A DNA stretch of 64,000 bases from Candidatus Poribacteria bacterium (GCA_022826645.1 JAJDUM010000097.1:1-64000), one strand, 5' to 3'; shown: positions 16,125-25,534, counted from the first letter of the stretch. Notes: generated by a model from the sequence alone, not told the origin. Translations and numbers: made by a program.

Positions 16125-17699
16125 CTAATCGCGGTTGAAATGCTTGCCCGGAAGATACTTAATTTCTAACTCAACATCGCGGACGTAGGGCTGAGGGGTT
16201 ACATCAGGATCGCGTTCCAGCAGCGTAACATCAAGGACGTTATTCCCTTTTTGGGGCCAATGGCTTGGGTCAAGCCGGTAGATGAACCAGTAGCCTGAAC
16301 CGGTACGATAGCGCGGTGCCCGCATACGATACATCTCGTTAATTTTTCGCAGCAGATGTGCGGGTAATTCTACTCCATTGAGTTGGAAGCGCAGCCTGTC
16401 ATTTTCGGTGGTGTTCATGATCCGCACGCGCAGGAGAACCTCGTGGATTCTACCCACCCGCTCCCAACGGGGAAGGTCGTCGCTGATCGTTAGCTCCAAC
16501 TGGACGGGGGCGTTCACCTCTAAATCGGCAGGCAGTTGTGATGTGAGTTCCGGACTCGAGAAGCGACCGGTTTCCGTGGGGATGTGATAGAATTTATCCT
16601 TGGGTGCCATAATATCCGGATGGGGCAACTCACGGAGTTTTTCGTAAAACGAAGCCTCGTAGGGCCAATTCGTGAACCACTGGCTGATATAGAGTCCGTC
16701 GATGCCTTGTTCCCAGTAGTTGCAAGCCGCGGCACGAATCATTTCGATCGATGCTTCACCCAAGCGATCAGAATCTATATTGCTATCAATAGCAGCATGG
16801 ATGCGGCACTCTGTCCCTTTAGCAGACTCTACCAAAAAGCGGAGATCATTGAGCAGGGGTGCTTCATACGTCAGGGAAGTACCGTTCGGATCGCGCAACT
16901 CAGGTCTCGCGATTGCTTGGGCGATGAGAACATCCACGATACCCTGTCGCATCCATTCTTGTGGGTCCAGCCCGCGGGATAGACAATCCTCAACATTTGA
17001 CGGGATGCTAATCCCTAACTCCCGCTCGGAGCCGCTGCTCTTCACCGCTTCATAGACCTGTCCAACCCACTCCGTCATGATCTGACGTCCCTCCTCCACC
17101 TCAGCCGGGTGGAAGTAGTGGGGCCAGAAGTTGAACTGGAGCTCGAATCCATCGACCGGATAGTTGGTGAGCACCTCTGAGATGACCGCGAACCGTTCAT
17201 CACGAACCGCTTGGTGCATAAAATCGGCACAGTGGATACCCGGAAAATCAGGGTCTAAGTTGCCCTTTGCTCCGATCTCTAGGTGCTTATTGTCCAATCG
17301 AAAGTCCGAGCTCCGGATATCGTACCCGCCTCCGCCCCGTTCGCCGCTCTCTAACTGCATCAACAGCGTGGGATAGAAGCGTAATCCCATACCATGGGCA
17401 CGCTCACAGATTACTCGCAAGGGATCGTTGTCCGCTTGGATCAGGTGCAGCGCATTCTGGTATGCCCGACGGAAAATTAGATGGGGCCACTTTTGGACAT
17501 TATGCCCCCACAGTTCGCCGGCCTCTGTATCATGTAGCATCGTGCGTCCATCCCCCAAGCAGAACATCAGTGCCTCGACGGGAGTACCAGCTAATTCGTC
17601 AACTGCTGCCTCGCACTCCTCCTTCTGCATCGTAGGTTCGTACATGTAGAGGAGCGGATGCCGTCCATCGTGATAGAACATGATGCGTGGCTTTTTCAT
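16125..17699 (-). CDS. Putative TIM-barrel glycoside hydrolase-like protein
   Basis: 524 residues without signal peptide. The first about 370 residues look like a TIM barrel: LRFYPTLLMQ, then YPVDGFELQFNFWPHYFHP near 200, where E in DGFELQ is a plausible catalytic acid, ELGISIPSNVED, and GIDGLYISQWFTNWPYE near 330. The C-terminal 120 residues are beta-rich and resemble a carbohydrate-binding or jelly-roll domain (VQLELTISDDLPRWERVG; FIYRLDPSHWPQKGNN). I do not recognise a numbered GH family. AAAGGA precedes the start. It sits upstream of an isomerase-like gene, which fits sugar breakdown. Confidence 0.6.
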   Translation of the reverse strand: MKKPRIMFYHDGRHPLLYMYEPTMQKEECEAAVDELAGTPVEALMFCLGDGRTMLHDTEAGELWGHNVQKWPHLIFRRAYQNALHLIQADNDPLRVICERAHGMGLRFYPTLLMQLESGERGGGGYDIRSSDFRLDNKHLEIGAKGNLDPDFPGIHCADFMHQAVRDERFAVISEVLTNYPVDGFELQFNFWPHYFHPAEVEEGRQIMTEWVGQVYEAVKSSGSERELGISIPSNVEDCLSRGLDPQEWMRQGIVDVLIAQAIARPELRDPNGTSLTYEAPLLNDLRFLVESAKGTECRIHAAIDSNIDSDRLGEASIEMIRAAACNYWEQGIDGLYISQWFTNWPYEASFYEKLRELPHPDIMAPKDKFYHIPTETGRFSSPELTSQLPADLEVNAPVQLELTISDDLPRWERVGRIHEVLLRVRIMNTTENDRLRFQLNGVELPAHLLRKINEMYRMRAPRYRTGSGYWFIYRLDPSHWPQKGNNVLDVTLLERDPDVTPQPYVRDVELEIKYLPGKHFNRD

Positions 17700-17860
17700 A
17701 CCGGATTCCTTTATTTGAGATGACCGATTTTGGAGTCAGGATTGGTAAAGCCCTATTTTGACATGATACACTTCCGAAAGTCAAGAGGATACCCATATCA
17801 GATTTGGAAGGAGACGGTGAACCATTCTCTTTTTATTTTTCGATTCTAAACAGATTCTGC

Positions 17861-17866
17861 TATAAT
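17861..17866 (+). promoter_or_regulatory. -10 element before the PhyH-HEAT gene
   Basis: A perfect TATAAT, 95 bases before the ATG. The -35 position (17838-17843, TTTCGA) is poor, which may point to activator dependence. Confidence 0.4.
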
Positions 17867-17960
17867 GTGCGTTCCGCTGGTGGGAGGCAAAATAGAATGG
17901 AATCTGAGAAATTACAACGCTATTGTGGGACAGCCAAAATACACGGTCGAAAGGAGCACT

Positions 17961-19382
17961 ATGATGGTGGATCAGCAATATCTTCTGAGCGATGAGGGGG
18001 TACAAAACTTTATCAAGAATGGGTATATCACCCTCCACCCCGATTTACCCGATGTCCACGAAGAGGTCTACAGGAAGACCGCAGTAATATTTGAGAAGGA
18101 GGGGGACCCGCGGAACCGTATCCTGCAAAAAGTTCCTGCACTGCATCAGGTGTTTGCCCATCCGACTGTCCGTGGTGTCCTGACCAGTCTTCTGGGACCG
18201 AACTACATGATGCATCCACACCGCCATGCACATATGAAGCAGCCGGGACAGAAAGGCGGCGCTTGGCATCAGGATGGCAGATCGAAACATTTCACAACGA
18301 AGGACCATGGGTGGCTTTTTGAATGGCGACGACACCATCGCTTCCGGTCTGTTTGGGCATGGTATTATCCGCAGGAGGTCACCGAAGATATGGGACCAAC
18401 GGCGGTGATACCGGGTGCCCAGTACTACGATCTGGAAAGTATGCGGTACTACAACGATGCCTACAGCGATCCGGAGATTGGTGCGCTGCTGTGTGGCAAA
18501 GCAGGTACGCTGACAATTGGTCACTACCATCAGTGGCACAGCAGTTGGGGAACAAACCACAGCAACAAAAATCGTTATATGATCAAGTTTCTCCTCACCC
18601 GTACGGAGGAGCCGGGACATCCCTCTTGGAACGGTAATGGTGTCGGCTCAACGGATACTGCGCCGTTCATTGACGGCGCACCGACACCCGGTCAGGAAGC
18701 GGTATGGGATCAGGTATGGGGCTGGTTAAACGGAGAGAGTGGGGCAACGGTAAAAAATAGAGGCGGGAATGGAACCCATGTCTCTCAGTTGATTGAGAGG
18801 TTGCATGATGCCTCTGCGCCTGCTCGGCTGAATGCCGTTTATGCGCTTGGGGCGGTTGGTGAGCCTGCGGTCGATCCCCTGATAGAAACACTACGACAAA
18901 CCGCTGAACCCGCTGAGGTTACGGACGAGCCTATCTTGACCCATGTTGCGTACGCCTTGAGCGCGATTGGGGAATCCGCTGTTCCCGCATTAACTTCTGT
19001 GCTGAACAGCGATGCAGCGTGGTGGGTGCGTGCAACCGCAGCGGATACCTTAGGCGATATCGGTAAACCCGCTGCAGAAGCAATTCCCGTGCTGATTCAG
19101 GCTCTAGATGATCCGTCCGAGTGGGTCCGCCGCAATTCAGTAAATGCGTTAGGGACTATCGGTAGAGGGACGGAGGAGTTGATAGCGGCTTTGAAGGATG
19201 ACCATCCGTTGGTTCGCTGCAATGCGGTGAATGCACTGACAAGAACGTGCAAAGGGGTTGATGCAGAAGTTGATGTCGCCAGCCGTGCGCTATCAACGGT
19301 AATGTATGACGACGAGTACGCCATCATCCGCGAATACGCAGTTGGCGCGTTGGAAGAGATGACCCCAGACGTTACTGACTAA
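17961..19382 (+). CDS. Phytanoyl-CoA dioxygenase-like protein fused to HEAT repeats
   Basis: 473 residues from the ATG at 17961, which has AAAGGAG four bases upstream; the frame is open 96 bases further up but without a site. Residues 1-260 form a PhyH-type Fe(II)/2-oxoglutarate oxygenase: H103-x-D105 in GGAWHQDGR, the distal His among H188-H193 (IGHYHQWHSSW), and R205 as the 2-oxoglutarate Arg candidate. Residues 273-470 are at least four HEAT-like repeats (LNAVYALGAVGEPAVDPL; HVAYALSAIGESAVPAL; RATAADTLGDIGKPAAEAI; RRNSVNALGTIG). The oxygenase may hydroxylate a small molecule while the HEAT part docks on a partner. The 3' end overlaps the convergent HD gene by four bases. Confidence 0.88.
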   Translation: MMVDQQYLLSDEGVQNFIKNGYITLHPDLPDVHEEVYRKTAVIFEKEGDPRNRILQKVPALHQVFAHPTVRGVLTSLLGPNYMMHPHRHAHMKQPGQKGGAWHQDGRSKHFTTKDHGWLFEWRRHHRFRSVWAWYYPQEVTEDMGPTAVIPGAQYYDLESMRYYNDAYSDPEIGALLCGKAGTLTIGHYHQWHSSWGTNHSNKNRYMIKFLLTRTEEPGHPSWNGNGVGSTDTAPFIDGAPTPGQEAVWDQVWGWLNGESGATVKNRGGNGTHVSQLIERLHDASAPARLNAVYALGAVGEPAVDPLIETLRQTAEPAEVTDEPILTHVAYALSAIGESAVPALTSVLNSDAAWWVRATAADTLGDIGKPAAEAIPVLIQALDDPSEWVRRNSVNALGTIGRGTEELIAALKDDHPLVRCNAVNALTRTCKGVDAEVDVASRALSTVMYDDEYAIIREYAVGALEEMTPDVTD

Positions 19383-19963
19383 GCGTGTTCCAAGAGACCA
19401 CCGGCATCTAGGACGCGCCAAAATGTGTAGTCCGCATGGTGCACGATTGTGTTCTCCAAGCTGCGAACAACTAACTCACCCTCACCCGAATGTGCGCCCG
19501 CTGTATGCGCGACCGCCTCCGGAAGCCCAACGGTCAGGCAGACATGTACACCGTAACCCGGATGCCGAATCGATGGAAACCCAGCAGCGGTCGGCGATTC
19601 TCGCCAGCGGGCTTGGTTTTCTGGATCGAATTCCCACGGCTTGCCCACATCATGACACAGCGCACAAGCAATCAGAAGATCACGATCGACCTCCAGTTCA
19701 GGAAACATCTCTGTCAGTTCATCACCGATCCGCATCGCAAGTAGTGTCACCCCGCGGATATGGTGGGTTTGTGTCCCCCGTTTGAGGGGCGGGGTGTCCG
19801 GATTGCCCGACGCACGAATTTCGTCAATGGCTGTGAATGAACTCTTTCCAAGGGCGTAAGCCCACGCGTCGATTACCTGATTCCGCAGCGTTTCGTCGCC
19901 AATCTCGTTCACTTCGGGTAACGAGCGAACCACCGATTGTCGCAACTCTTCAGAAATTTGCAT
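19379..19963 (-). CDS. HD-domain phosphohydrolase
   Basis: 194 residues. The HD fold's metal residues are visible: H67/H68 in HHIRGVTLLAMRIG, H-D in ACALCHDVGKPWEF, H in IRHPGYGVHVCL, and H-H-A-D near the end (NTIVHHADYTFW). Such proteins hydrolyse phosphate esters or nucleotides. AAGGAGG precedes the start. No partner domain is present. Convergent with the PhyH-HEAT gene. Confidence 0.85.
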   Translation of the reverse strand: MQISEELRQSVVRSLPEVNEIGDETLRNQVIDAWAYALGKSSFTAIDEIRASGNPDTPPLKRGTQTHHIRGVTLLAMRIGDELTEMFPELEVDRDLLIACALCHDVGKPWEFDPENQARWRESPTAAGFPSIRHPGYGVHVCLTVGLPEAVAHTAGAHSGEGELVVRSLENTIVHHADYTFWRVLDAGGLLEHA

Positions 19964-20105
19964 AATTCCCTCCTTGAGCGTGAAACGTAAAACGTGAAAA
20001 CTATTTGGTTCATTAGTTCATTGGTGTCTGACCTATGAGATTCAGATAGAAAGAAAGTGTAAATTAGAGAAACACCGAGTTTTTGTCGGGTTGAGTGATG
20101 TAAGA

Positions 20106-20128
20106 GCGGGGCAAGATGCCCCGCCTAC
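20106..20128. repeat. REP-like palindrome with CTAC flank (copy 1)
   Basis: GCGGGGCA-AGA-TGCCCCGC (20106-20124) followed by CTAC. Eight-base perfect arms. It shares its layout with palindromes at 21942 and 42661, each followed by CTAC. Confidence 0.7.
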
Positions 20129-20145
20129 GATGGGTTTGGAGTCTG

Positions 20146-20161
20146 AAGTGCGTAACTCCTA
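20146..20161. repeat. 16-base direct repeat, copy 1
   Basis: AAGTGCGTAACTCCTA, repeated exactly at 21970-21985. The two copies bracket the TPP-enzyme gene. Confidence 0.8.
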
Positions 20162-20168
20162 CGGAGTT

Positions 20169-21803
20169 CTAGAACATGGAAAAGTCGATTTCCTTCGCTG
20201 TGATGAATTCCAGCAAAGTGGGAACCCCTTCCTCTGTTTTCTGGATCCCACGTTTGATAGCAGGGATAATCTCGTCCGGGGTTTCCACCCGCTCGCCGTA
20301 GCCGCCGAATGCCTTTGCCATGTCTGCGTAGTTTCCGGATATGTCCGTACTGCGATATTTCTCAGTGGACAGCTGCATGATCGGCAATTCAATCGCCATA
20401 GAGAAGTTATTGAACAGCACTGACAGGATCGGGATCCCCGCTCTGACTGCGGTCTCGAAATCCATGCCCGTGAATCCGATAGCGGCATCCCCCCAGATGT
20501 TGATGCACAGCTTGTCTGGCTCTGCCAACTTTGCACCCATCATTAGTCCGAGTCCATATCCCAGTTGTGTGGTTTTGCCCCAACCGATATAGGACAGCGG
20601 CGTGACCGATTCCCAGAAAGGTGAAAGCTGATCGCGGGGACTTCCAGCATCGTGGGTGATAATAGTGTTTGCGACATCCACTGTGCCCATCAGGTCCCGA
20701 ATTACCCGATAGGGGGAGAGCGGAACCTCGTTGGAGGTCAGTTTGGGACTCCACTGTGCCAGCCATTCCTGCCTGACTGTTTGAATCTCTTGTGTCACAC
20801 CCTCAAGGCGCCCTCGCGGGGTATTGCCTATACGCCCACGGACTTCATCAACCAACGCTTCCAGAGTCAGGTGGGCATCCCCAACTAGGGCGTGTTCCAC
20901 CGCTACGTCCTTGTTGAGATCCGCTGCATCCAACGTGGCTTGAATAATCGTTTTGCCCTTCGGCATGGTTGGGGCGTAGTTGGTGATGCTGAAGCTGCAG
21001 CCGATTCCAAAAATGACGTCCGCATTTTGTAGGAAATGATGTACAGGTTTCGGCAGGGATCGACCGCCGGAGCCGAGAGAGAGAGGATGGTTTTCAGGGA
21101 AAGCACTCTTACCACCAAGGCTGGTGGTCACGGGTGCCTCAAGAAGTTCCGCGAGTTCCCTTAAAGCGTCCCACCCTTTGGCATAATGGACGCCTTGACC
21201 TGCGTAGAGCACGGGACGTTCTGCCTCTAGTAAAATACTAGCAATCTTGGGAATCACGTTGGGGTCCGGACCGGGACGTGAAACCGGGGCGGGTTGGTAA
21301 TTCAAGGGTTCAGAGATTTCCTCCTGAAACACATCTGCTGGAAATTCCACCAATGCCGGACGCGGTCTGCCATTTTTGACCTGAGTAAAGGCGCGTCTCA
21401 GCGCATCCGGTGTCGCTTCAGGCAGGATGACCTGTTCGCAGGATTTGGTAACATTCTGGAAGTTGAGGAAGGAATTGAAGTTAGGAGGAACATTGGTTAA
21501 GGAACGCGAATAACCCATCGGCAACACCACGATTGGCACCGAGTCGCCATAAGCCTGCGCGACACCGCCAAAAGCGTTCTCCGAACCGGGACCGCTCTGC
21601 ATACAAAACACCCCGATCCGTTCACCGGAAGACACCCGACTAAACGCATCCGCCATGTGGAGACCAATACGTTCTTGACGGACAATGATTGGACGAATTC
21701 CCACAGCGGCTGCGGCATCTATGATTGGATTGACCGGATAGGCAAATAGGTACTCCACACCCTCCGCCTTCAAAATATGAGCAACAGCATCAGCAACTTT
21801 CAT
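20169..21803 (-). CDS. Thiamine pyrophosphate-dependent enzyme (acetolactate synthase-like)
   Basis: 544 residues with the three domains of the ALS/POX family. The N-terminal Pyr domain (1-170) has the TPP-activating Glu in IVRQERIGLHMADAFSR and GPGSENAFGGVAQA. The central domain covers about 185-330. The C-terminal PP domain (about 360-530) has the TPP motif as G-D-A-A-I-G-F-T followed 20-odd residues later by F-N-N; the usual G-D-G is G-D-A here. Such enzymes decarboxylate or ligate 2-keto acids. AAGGAG precedes the ATG. No regulatory ilvN-like gene is near, so a catabolic or sulfopyruvate- or glyoxylate-type reaction is as likely as acetolactate synthesis. Confidence 0.88.
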   Translation of the reverse strand: MKVADAVAHILKAEGVEYLFAYPVNPIIDAAAAVGIRPIIVRQERIGLHMADAFSRVSSGERIGVFCMQSGPGSENAFGGVAQAYGDSVPIVVLPMGYSRSLTNVPPNFNSFLNFQNVTKSCEQVILPEATPDALRRAFTQVKNGRPRPALVEFPADVFQEEISEPLNYQPAPVSRPGPDPNVIPKIASILLEAERPVLYAGQGVHYAKGWDALRELAELLEAPVTTSLGGKSAFPENHPLSLGSGGRSLPKPVHHFLQNADVIFGIGCSFSITNYAPTMPKGKTIIQATLDAADLNKDVAVEHALVGDAHLTLEALVDEVRGRIGNTPRGRLEGVTQEIQTVRQEWLAQWSPKLTSNEVPLSPYRVIRDLMGTVDVANTIITHDAGSPRDQLSPFWESVTPLSYIGWGKTTQLGYGLGLMMGAKLAEPDKLCINIWGDAAIGFTGMDFETAVRAGIPILSVLFNNFSMAIELPIMQLSTEKYRSTDISGNYADMAKAFGGYGERVETPDEIIPAIKRGIQKTEEGVPTLLEFITAKEIDFSMF

Positions 21804-21941
21804 AAAATCTCCTTCTTTTATTTTAAGGTGATAGGCAGTTGAACACTCAAAGTCTCCGTTCCGAGAGTCTTCGACTTGTCCTTCAGCGGTTCAACGCTGT
21901 GGGACACCCTTTCCAACGTCCGATTTATCACCCGTCTGGAC

Positions 21942-21960
21942 GCGCAATGAATTGCGCTAC
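21942..21960. repeat. REP-like palindrome with CTAC flank (copy 2)
   Basis: GCGCAAT-GA-ATTGCGC (21942-21957) followed by TAC, reading GCTAC with its last base. Perfect seven-base arms. Confidence 0.7.
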
Positions 21961-21969
21961 TACAAACTC

Positions 21970-21985
21970 AAGTGCGTAACTCCTA
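21970..21985. repeat. 16-base direct repeat, copy 2
   Basis: AAGTGCGTAACTCCTA, identical to 20146-20161. It lies ten bases after a REP-like palindrome. Confidence 0.8.
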
Positions 21986-22009
21986 AGCGAATTTATTTCG
22001 GAAAATCAT

Positions 22010-23284
22010 CTATTGGGGATCTCTGATTTTTCCGCTCGCGTCGGGCAGGGGAGACTGGGGATGCATCGCTCGTGCCCTCGCTCGGAAGTCGAGTCCTTTT
22101 TGACCGAGTGCTTGCAGCTCCTCTGGACTTCCGTCAAACCACTCCTTTAACCGTCGGCGGGCGATATGGACATGCAACACCTCATCTGCCCAGTCGAAAT
22201 CCTGAAGGGTTGTCATCAGGGGGTGGCGTGCGGCATCACGGCAGAACTCAAACTCCTCACGCTTGCCGGGTGGGTACTTCATCAGACCGGCCTCGACACC
22301 GAAAAGCATGGCGTATAACTCCAAAGGATCCATCCTAAAGAGATAGGCAGATTCCCAATCGCGTATCGGCATCGTGGAACGGTTATCGAAGATATCCTCT
22401 GCCGCTGCTTCACCAAAAACGGAATGGCGCATTTCATCCCAAAGGTGACGCGAAATATCGGCATAAAATTCCCACGGCTGACCCTTCATTTCACACAGCA
22501 CAAATCCCAACGCTTCGGCAATCGTGGTTTCTCCGAGACGGGTTGCAATCATCTGCATCAATCGCTCTTCCACCCGCTCATTCTCAACGTGGATAATATC
22601 CCAGACACGGGGAAAAGTATCGTCGCGGGTGAGTTCTTTCGGAATCAGGTATGGGGCGGTCGCTCGAATGGGTTGAAGCGCGTTGGGACCCACTTCACCC
22701 GTACCATCAATGCCTCCGGCAGCCGCAAGTAGGTTGCGAAGTATCGCACTCCAATCCGCCGCTTCCGCTTGTTTTTCCGACGTATCAACAACGTCGTCGT
22801 AAGCGGCGTCCAGCAGACACAGCCCCTCCGCTACTTCGGCGATGACAGTTTTCAGGATGCGTACGGTGGGATAGTCCGCCAAACCGTTAGTTTCGTTAAC
22901 ATACCTCCGGTATGCCTCCAGAAGCGCAGGTTTGAACACCTGGGTCAATCCCGCCAATAGTTCAACGGTATTCGCCGCATACATCGCTTCGTCGAAAACG
23001 ATCTGTAGGGACGCATCGGGCGCTTGGTACGCTTTTTTCTTAGAGACACGGAGTTCAGGTAATCGGGCTTTGAATTGAGACGCGTGATGCGAGTCTTCAT
23101 ATTGCAGTCTTGCCAACAATACCTTGACATCCCGTTCCGGTGTGCTGATGATATGGGCAGCTTGCAGAAACATTAACCGTTCTGTGGCGTAGGCGAATCG
23201 ATGGAGTCGTGCGGCACATTGATCAACGCTGAGTCCCTCCTGTGTTGCATTCTGCAAGCCGGCGTATTGATAGAATCGCTTCAT
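22010..23284 (-). CDS. Ferritin-like di-iron protein, duplicated fold
   Basis: 424 residues, nearly all helical. E35 (ATERLMFLQAAHI), then Y-E63-D-S-H66-H67, is a ferritin-type E...ExxH pattern. A second set is E in VENERVEERLMQMIA, E in LCEMKGQPWEFYADI and W-D-E-M-R-H-S-V-F-G-E. A third acidic/His cluster comes late (WADEVLHVHIARRRL). So two four-helix bundles seem fused. Similar domains include DUF455 and MiaE-like hydroxylases; the family is not certain. AGGAG precedes the ATG. Its neighbours are a TPP enzyme and a ribokinase on the same strand. Confidence 0.6.
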   Translation of the reverse strand: MKRFYQYAGLQNATQEGLSVDQCAARLHRFAYATERLMFLQAAHIISTPERDVKVLLARLQYEDSHHASQFKARLPELRVSKKKAYQAPDASLQIVFDEAMYAANTVELLAGLTQVFKPALLEAYRRYVNETNGLADYPTVRILKTVIAEVAEGLCLLDAAYDDVVDTSEKQAEAADWSAILRNLLAAAGGIDGTGEVGPNALQPIRATAPYLIPKELTRDDTFPRVWDIIHVENERVEERLMQMIATRLGETTIAEALGFVLCEMKGQPWEFYADISRHLWDEMRHSVFGEAAAEDIFDNRSTMPIRDWESAYLFRMDPLELYAMLFGVEAGLMKYPPGKREEFEFCRDAARHPLMTTLQDFDWADEVLHVHIARRRLKEWFDGSPEELQALGQKGLDFRARARAMHPQSPLPDASGKIRDPQ

Positions 23285-23326
23285 CCTACTTTCTCCTCGT
23301 TCTGTTTAGGTGACTGTCTGTTCACT

Positions 23327-24259
23327 TTAATGCCCCAAAAACGCATCCACTTCTTGACGGGTGGGCATGATGGGCAGCGTTCCCAGACGGGTGACAGCTA
23401 GTGCACCAGCGGCGTTGGCACGGCGGATAGCGTCCGAAAACGGCAGCCCTTCCGCCACGGCGACAGACAGTGTGCCGGAAAAGGCGTCTCCAGCACCGGT
23501 TGTGTCCACCACATCCACTGAGAAACTTGGGATGTGAATCGTTTCGTCCGAGGTTACGAGAAGCGCACCATGTGCCCCCCGATGCAGTACCACAGCACTC
23601 GGTCCCATTTCGAGCAGTTCGCGCGCAGCCCGTTCCGCTGTTGTGTCATCTGAAACGGGGTAGCCTACCAGTGTTTCGGTCTCCTGCTCATTGGGCGTCA
23701 GGATTGTGCAGTCTCGCCAAGTTTCCGGTTTGTAGGGACGGGCGGGTCCAGCATCCACAATTACTGAAACGCCATAATCCACTCCGAGCCGCACGGCAGC
23801 TGCGACAGCGGGTTCGGGTACTTCAAAGTTGACCAAGATACCGTCTAACGTGTCTCGATGCAATGCCAAGGCACGTTCCACATCGTCGGGACTTAGGTAA
23901 TCATTCGCTCCCAAAACGCCCAAGATGGTATTTTCGCCATCAGCGTCAATCATTGCGATGCCTACACCCGTCGAGGCTTCTGGATGGACCGCGACGGCAT
24001 CCACATCAACGCCTTCCGCTTGCAAGGCAGCCATCTCCATACGTCCAAAATCGTCATCGCCTATACAGCCGAGCAGCATCGCTGCTCCTTCTGCCCTTTG
24101 CACAGCGACGGCACCGTTAGCGCCCTTACCTCCGGGACCGATCTTAAAATTGTTCGCCAGCAGCGTTTCTCCCACAGCGGGGAGGCGTGGCGTTTGCACC
24201 GCCAAATCTATGACGATGCTACCGATGACAGCAATCTGTTTTGCCGGTTTATCGCTCAT
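23327..24259 (-). CDS. PfkB-family carbohydrate kinase, ribokinase-like
   Basis: 310 residues from the ATG at 24259, chosen because AAGGTGG lies 8 bases upstream; a GTG at 24271 is less likely. Signature 1: KIGPGGKGANGAVAVQR. Signature 2: DTTGAGDAFSGTLSVA with the catalytic Asp. Further typical pieces are GSIVIDLAV at the start and ILTPNEQETETLVG. It phosphorylates a sugar, most likely ribose or a related pentose, at the primary hydroxyl. It fits the surrounding sugar genes. Confidence 0.9.
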   Translation of the reverse strand: MSDKPAKQIAVIGSIVIDLAVQTPRLPAVGETLLANNFKIGPGGKGANGAVAVQRAEGAAMLLGCIGDDDFGRMEMAALQAEGVDVDAVAVHPEASTGVGIAMIDADGENTILGVLGANDYLSPDDVERALALHRDTLDGILVNFEVPEPAVAAAVRLGVDYGVSVIVDAGPARPYKPETWRDCTILTPNEQETETLVGYPVSDDTTAERAARELLEMGPSAVVLHRGAHGALLVTSDETIHIPSFSVDVVDTTGAGDAFSGTLSVAVAEGLPFSDAIRRANAAGALAVTRLGTLPIMPTRQEVDAFLGH

Positions 24260-24502
24260 TTGTCGGACCACCTTGCTTTGTACGCTGTGCAGTGCCTATA
24301 TTCATCTTGATGAGATGTTTCTTGGGAGAGATACCGTGCGCTGCAAGTAAATGGTTAGTTAACCAATATAGGGGTGGGGCACCATCAAGAACGCAACAAG
24401 CGGATGAATCAGCCGCCGGTATGGAAAACAAGAATTCTATTTCTCAACGACCTTTCCTTCAATAAACGCTGGCAAAGAAAGCGTATATCGGTCTCAGCGG
24501 TT

Positions 24503-25534
24503 TCAGTGGATAGGTACAGATCGACCGATTCGAGCGGATTCATAGAGAGCATCGAAGATTTTTGCGACAATTAGCACCTCCTCTGCGGGTACGGGTGACG
24601 GTAATCCTTCACGAATTGCTTTGTGGAAGGACTCAAATTCCCCCAGTAAACCGGCAAGGATTTCCGGTTCGTAGTCAATCATTTCACCGTCTTTGTCCGT
24701 ATAGATGCGTGTGGGACTGTATGTTGCACCGGCTCTGTCGCCCATGAAGAAGGTCTGTCCGGTGTTTTCAATATGAGATGCCCACGCGGTTTCCAGCGTC
24801 ACAGTTAAACCGCCCTCAAAGCGGATAGCCCCCATCGCAAAATCTTCGACGTCGAATTGGGCAGGAGTCCATGTCCCCCACGGGTTAATCACATCGGGTT
24901 GGTGTCCAAATTTCTGCGCTACCGATCCAAATGCCTCAATCGGTTTCGGAGCCCCGATCATCCACAGCAACACATCAAGGATATGTACCCCGATGTCAAT
25001 CAGGGGTCCGCCTCCCGCTATCGCCTTCGTGATAAATGATGGGGACGCGGGCACACCCCGGCGTCGCATCGCCATTGCGCGCGCGTAGTAAATATCGCCG
25101 AAGAACCCATTGTCGTATAACTTGCGCAAGGTCCGTGCTTCTACATTAAATCGTGATTGTAATCCAATCTGAAGCACTTTTCCCGATGCCTTCTGGGCAT
25201 CGACCATCGCCTGTCCGTCTATTGCGTTCCCGGCAATCGGCTTTTCGCAGATAACATGCTTTCCCGCCTCAAGTGCCGCAATTGATGGGGGCGCGTGGAA
25301 ATTATTGGGCGTACAAACGCTGACCGCATCCAACTCAGGCATTGCGACCATTTTGTTGTAGTCGGTGAAGACATGTTTGATGTCGTGCTGTTTCGCGAAA
25401 TTCTCTGCCCGTTGTTGATCAATATCGCAGACAGCAATTATTGAGACACCTTCGACGTTTCGATGGCCCGGCAGATGCTTGCCCCCGGCAATTCCACCCG
25501 CGCCGATAATACCAACATTAATATCTTGAATCAT
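24503..25534 (-). CDS. Gfo/Idh/MocA family oxidoreductase
   Basis: 343 residues. N-terminal Rossmann fold with G-A-G-G-I-A-G-G-K-H at 11-20 and VCDIDQQRAENFAKQH; then V-C-T-P-N-N and C-E-K-P-I-A, the conserved EKP Lys of the family. The C-terminal sheet domain has GGGPLIDIGVHILDVLLWMIG, including the catalytic-type D and H. NAD(P)-dependent oxidation or reduction of a sugar or inositol is expected. AAGGA precedes the ATG. The gene lies beside a PhyH-like gene, a frequent combination in Poribacteria-like genomes. Confidence 0.93.
   Translation of the reverse strand: MIQDINVGIIGAGGIAGGKHLPGHRNVEGVSIIAVCDIDQQRAENFAKQHDIKHVFTDYNKMVAMPELDAVSVCTPNNFHAPPSIAALEAGKHVICEKPIAGNAIDGQAMVDAQKASGKVLQIGLQSRFNVEARTLRKLYDNGFFGDIYYARAMAMRRRGVPASPSFITKAIAGGGPLIDIGVHILDVLLWMIGAPKPIEAFGSVAQKFGHQPDVINPWGTWTPAQFDVEDFAMGAIRFEGGLTVTLETAWASHIENTGQTFFMGDRAGATYSPTRIYTDKDGEMIDYEPEILAGLLGEFESFHKAIREGLPSPVPAEEVLIVAKIFDALYESARIGRSVPIH

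Noticed and set aside
18045-18620. 191-codon frame antisense to the PhyH-HEAT gene
   Set aside because: It is a shadow of the conserved oxygenase domain; no start site or recognisable motif.
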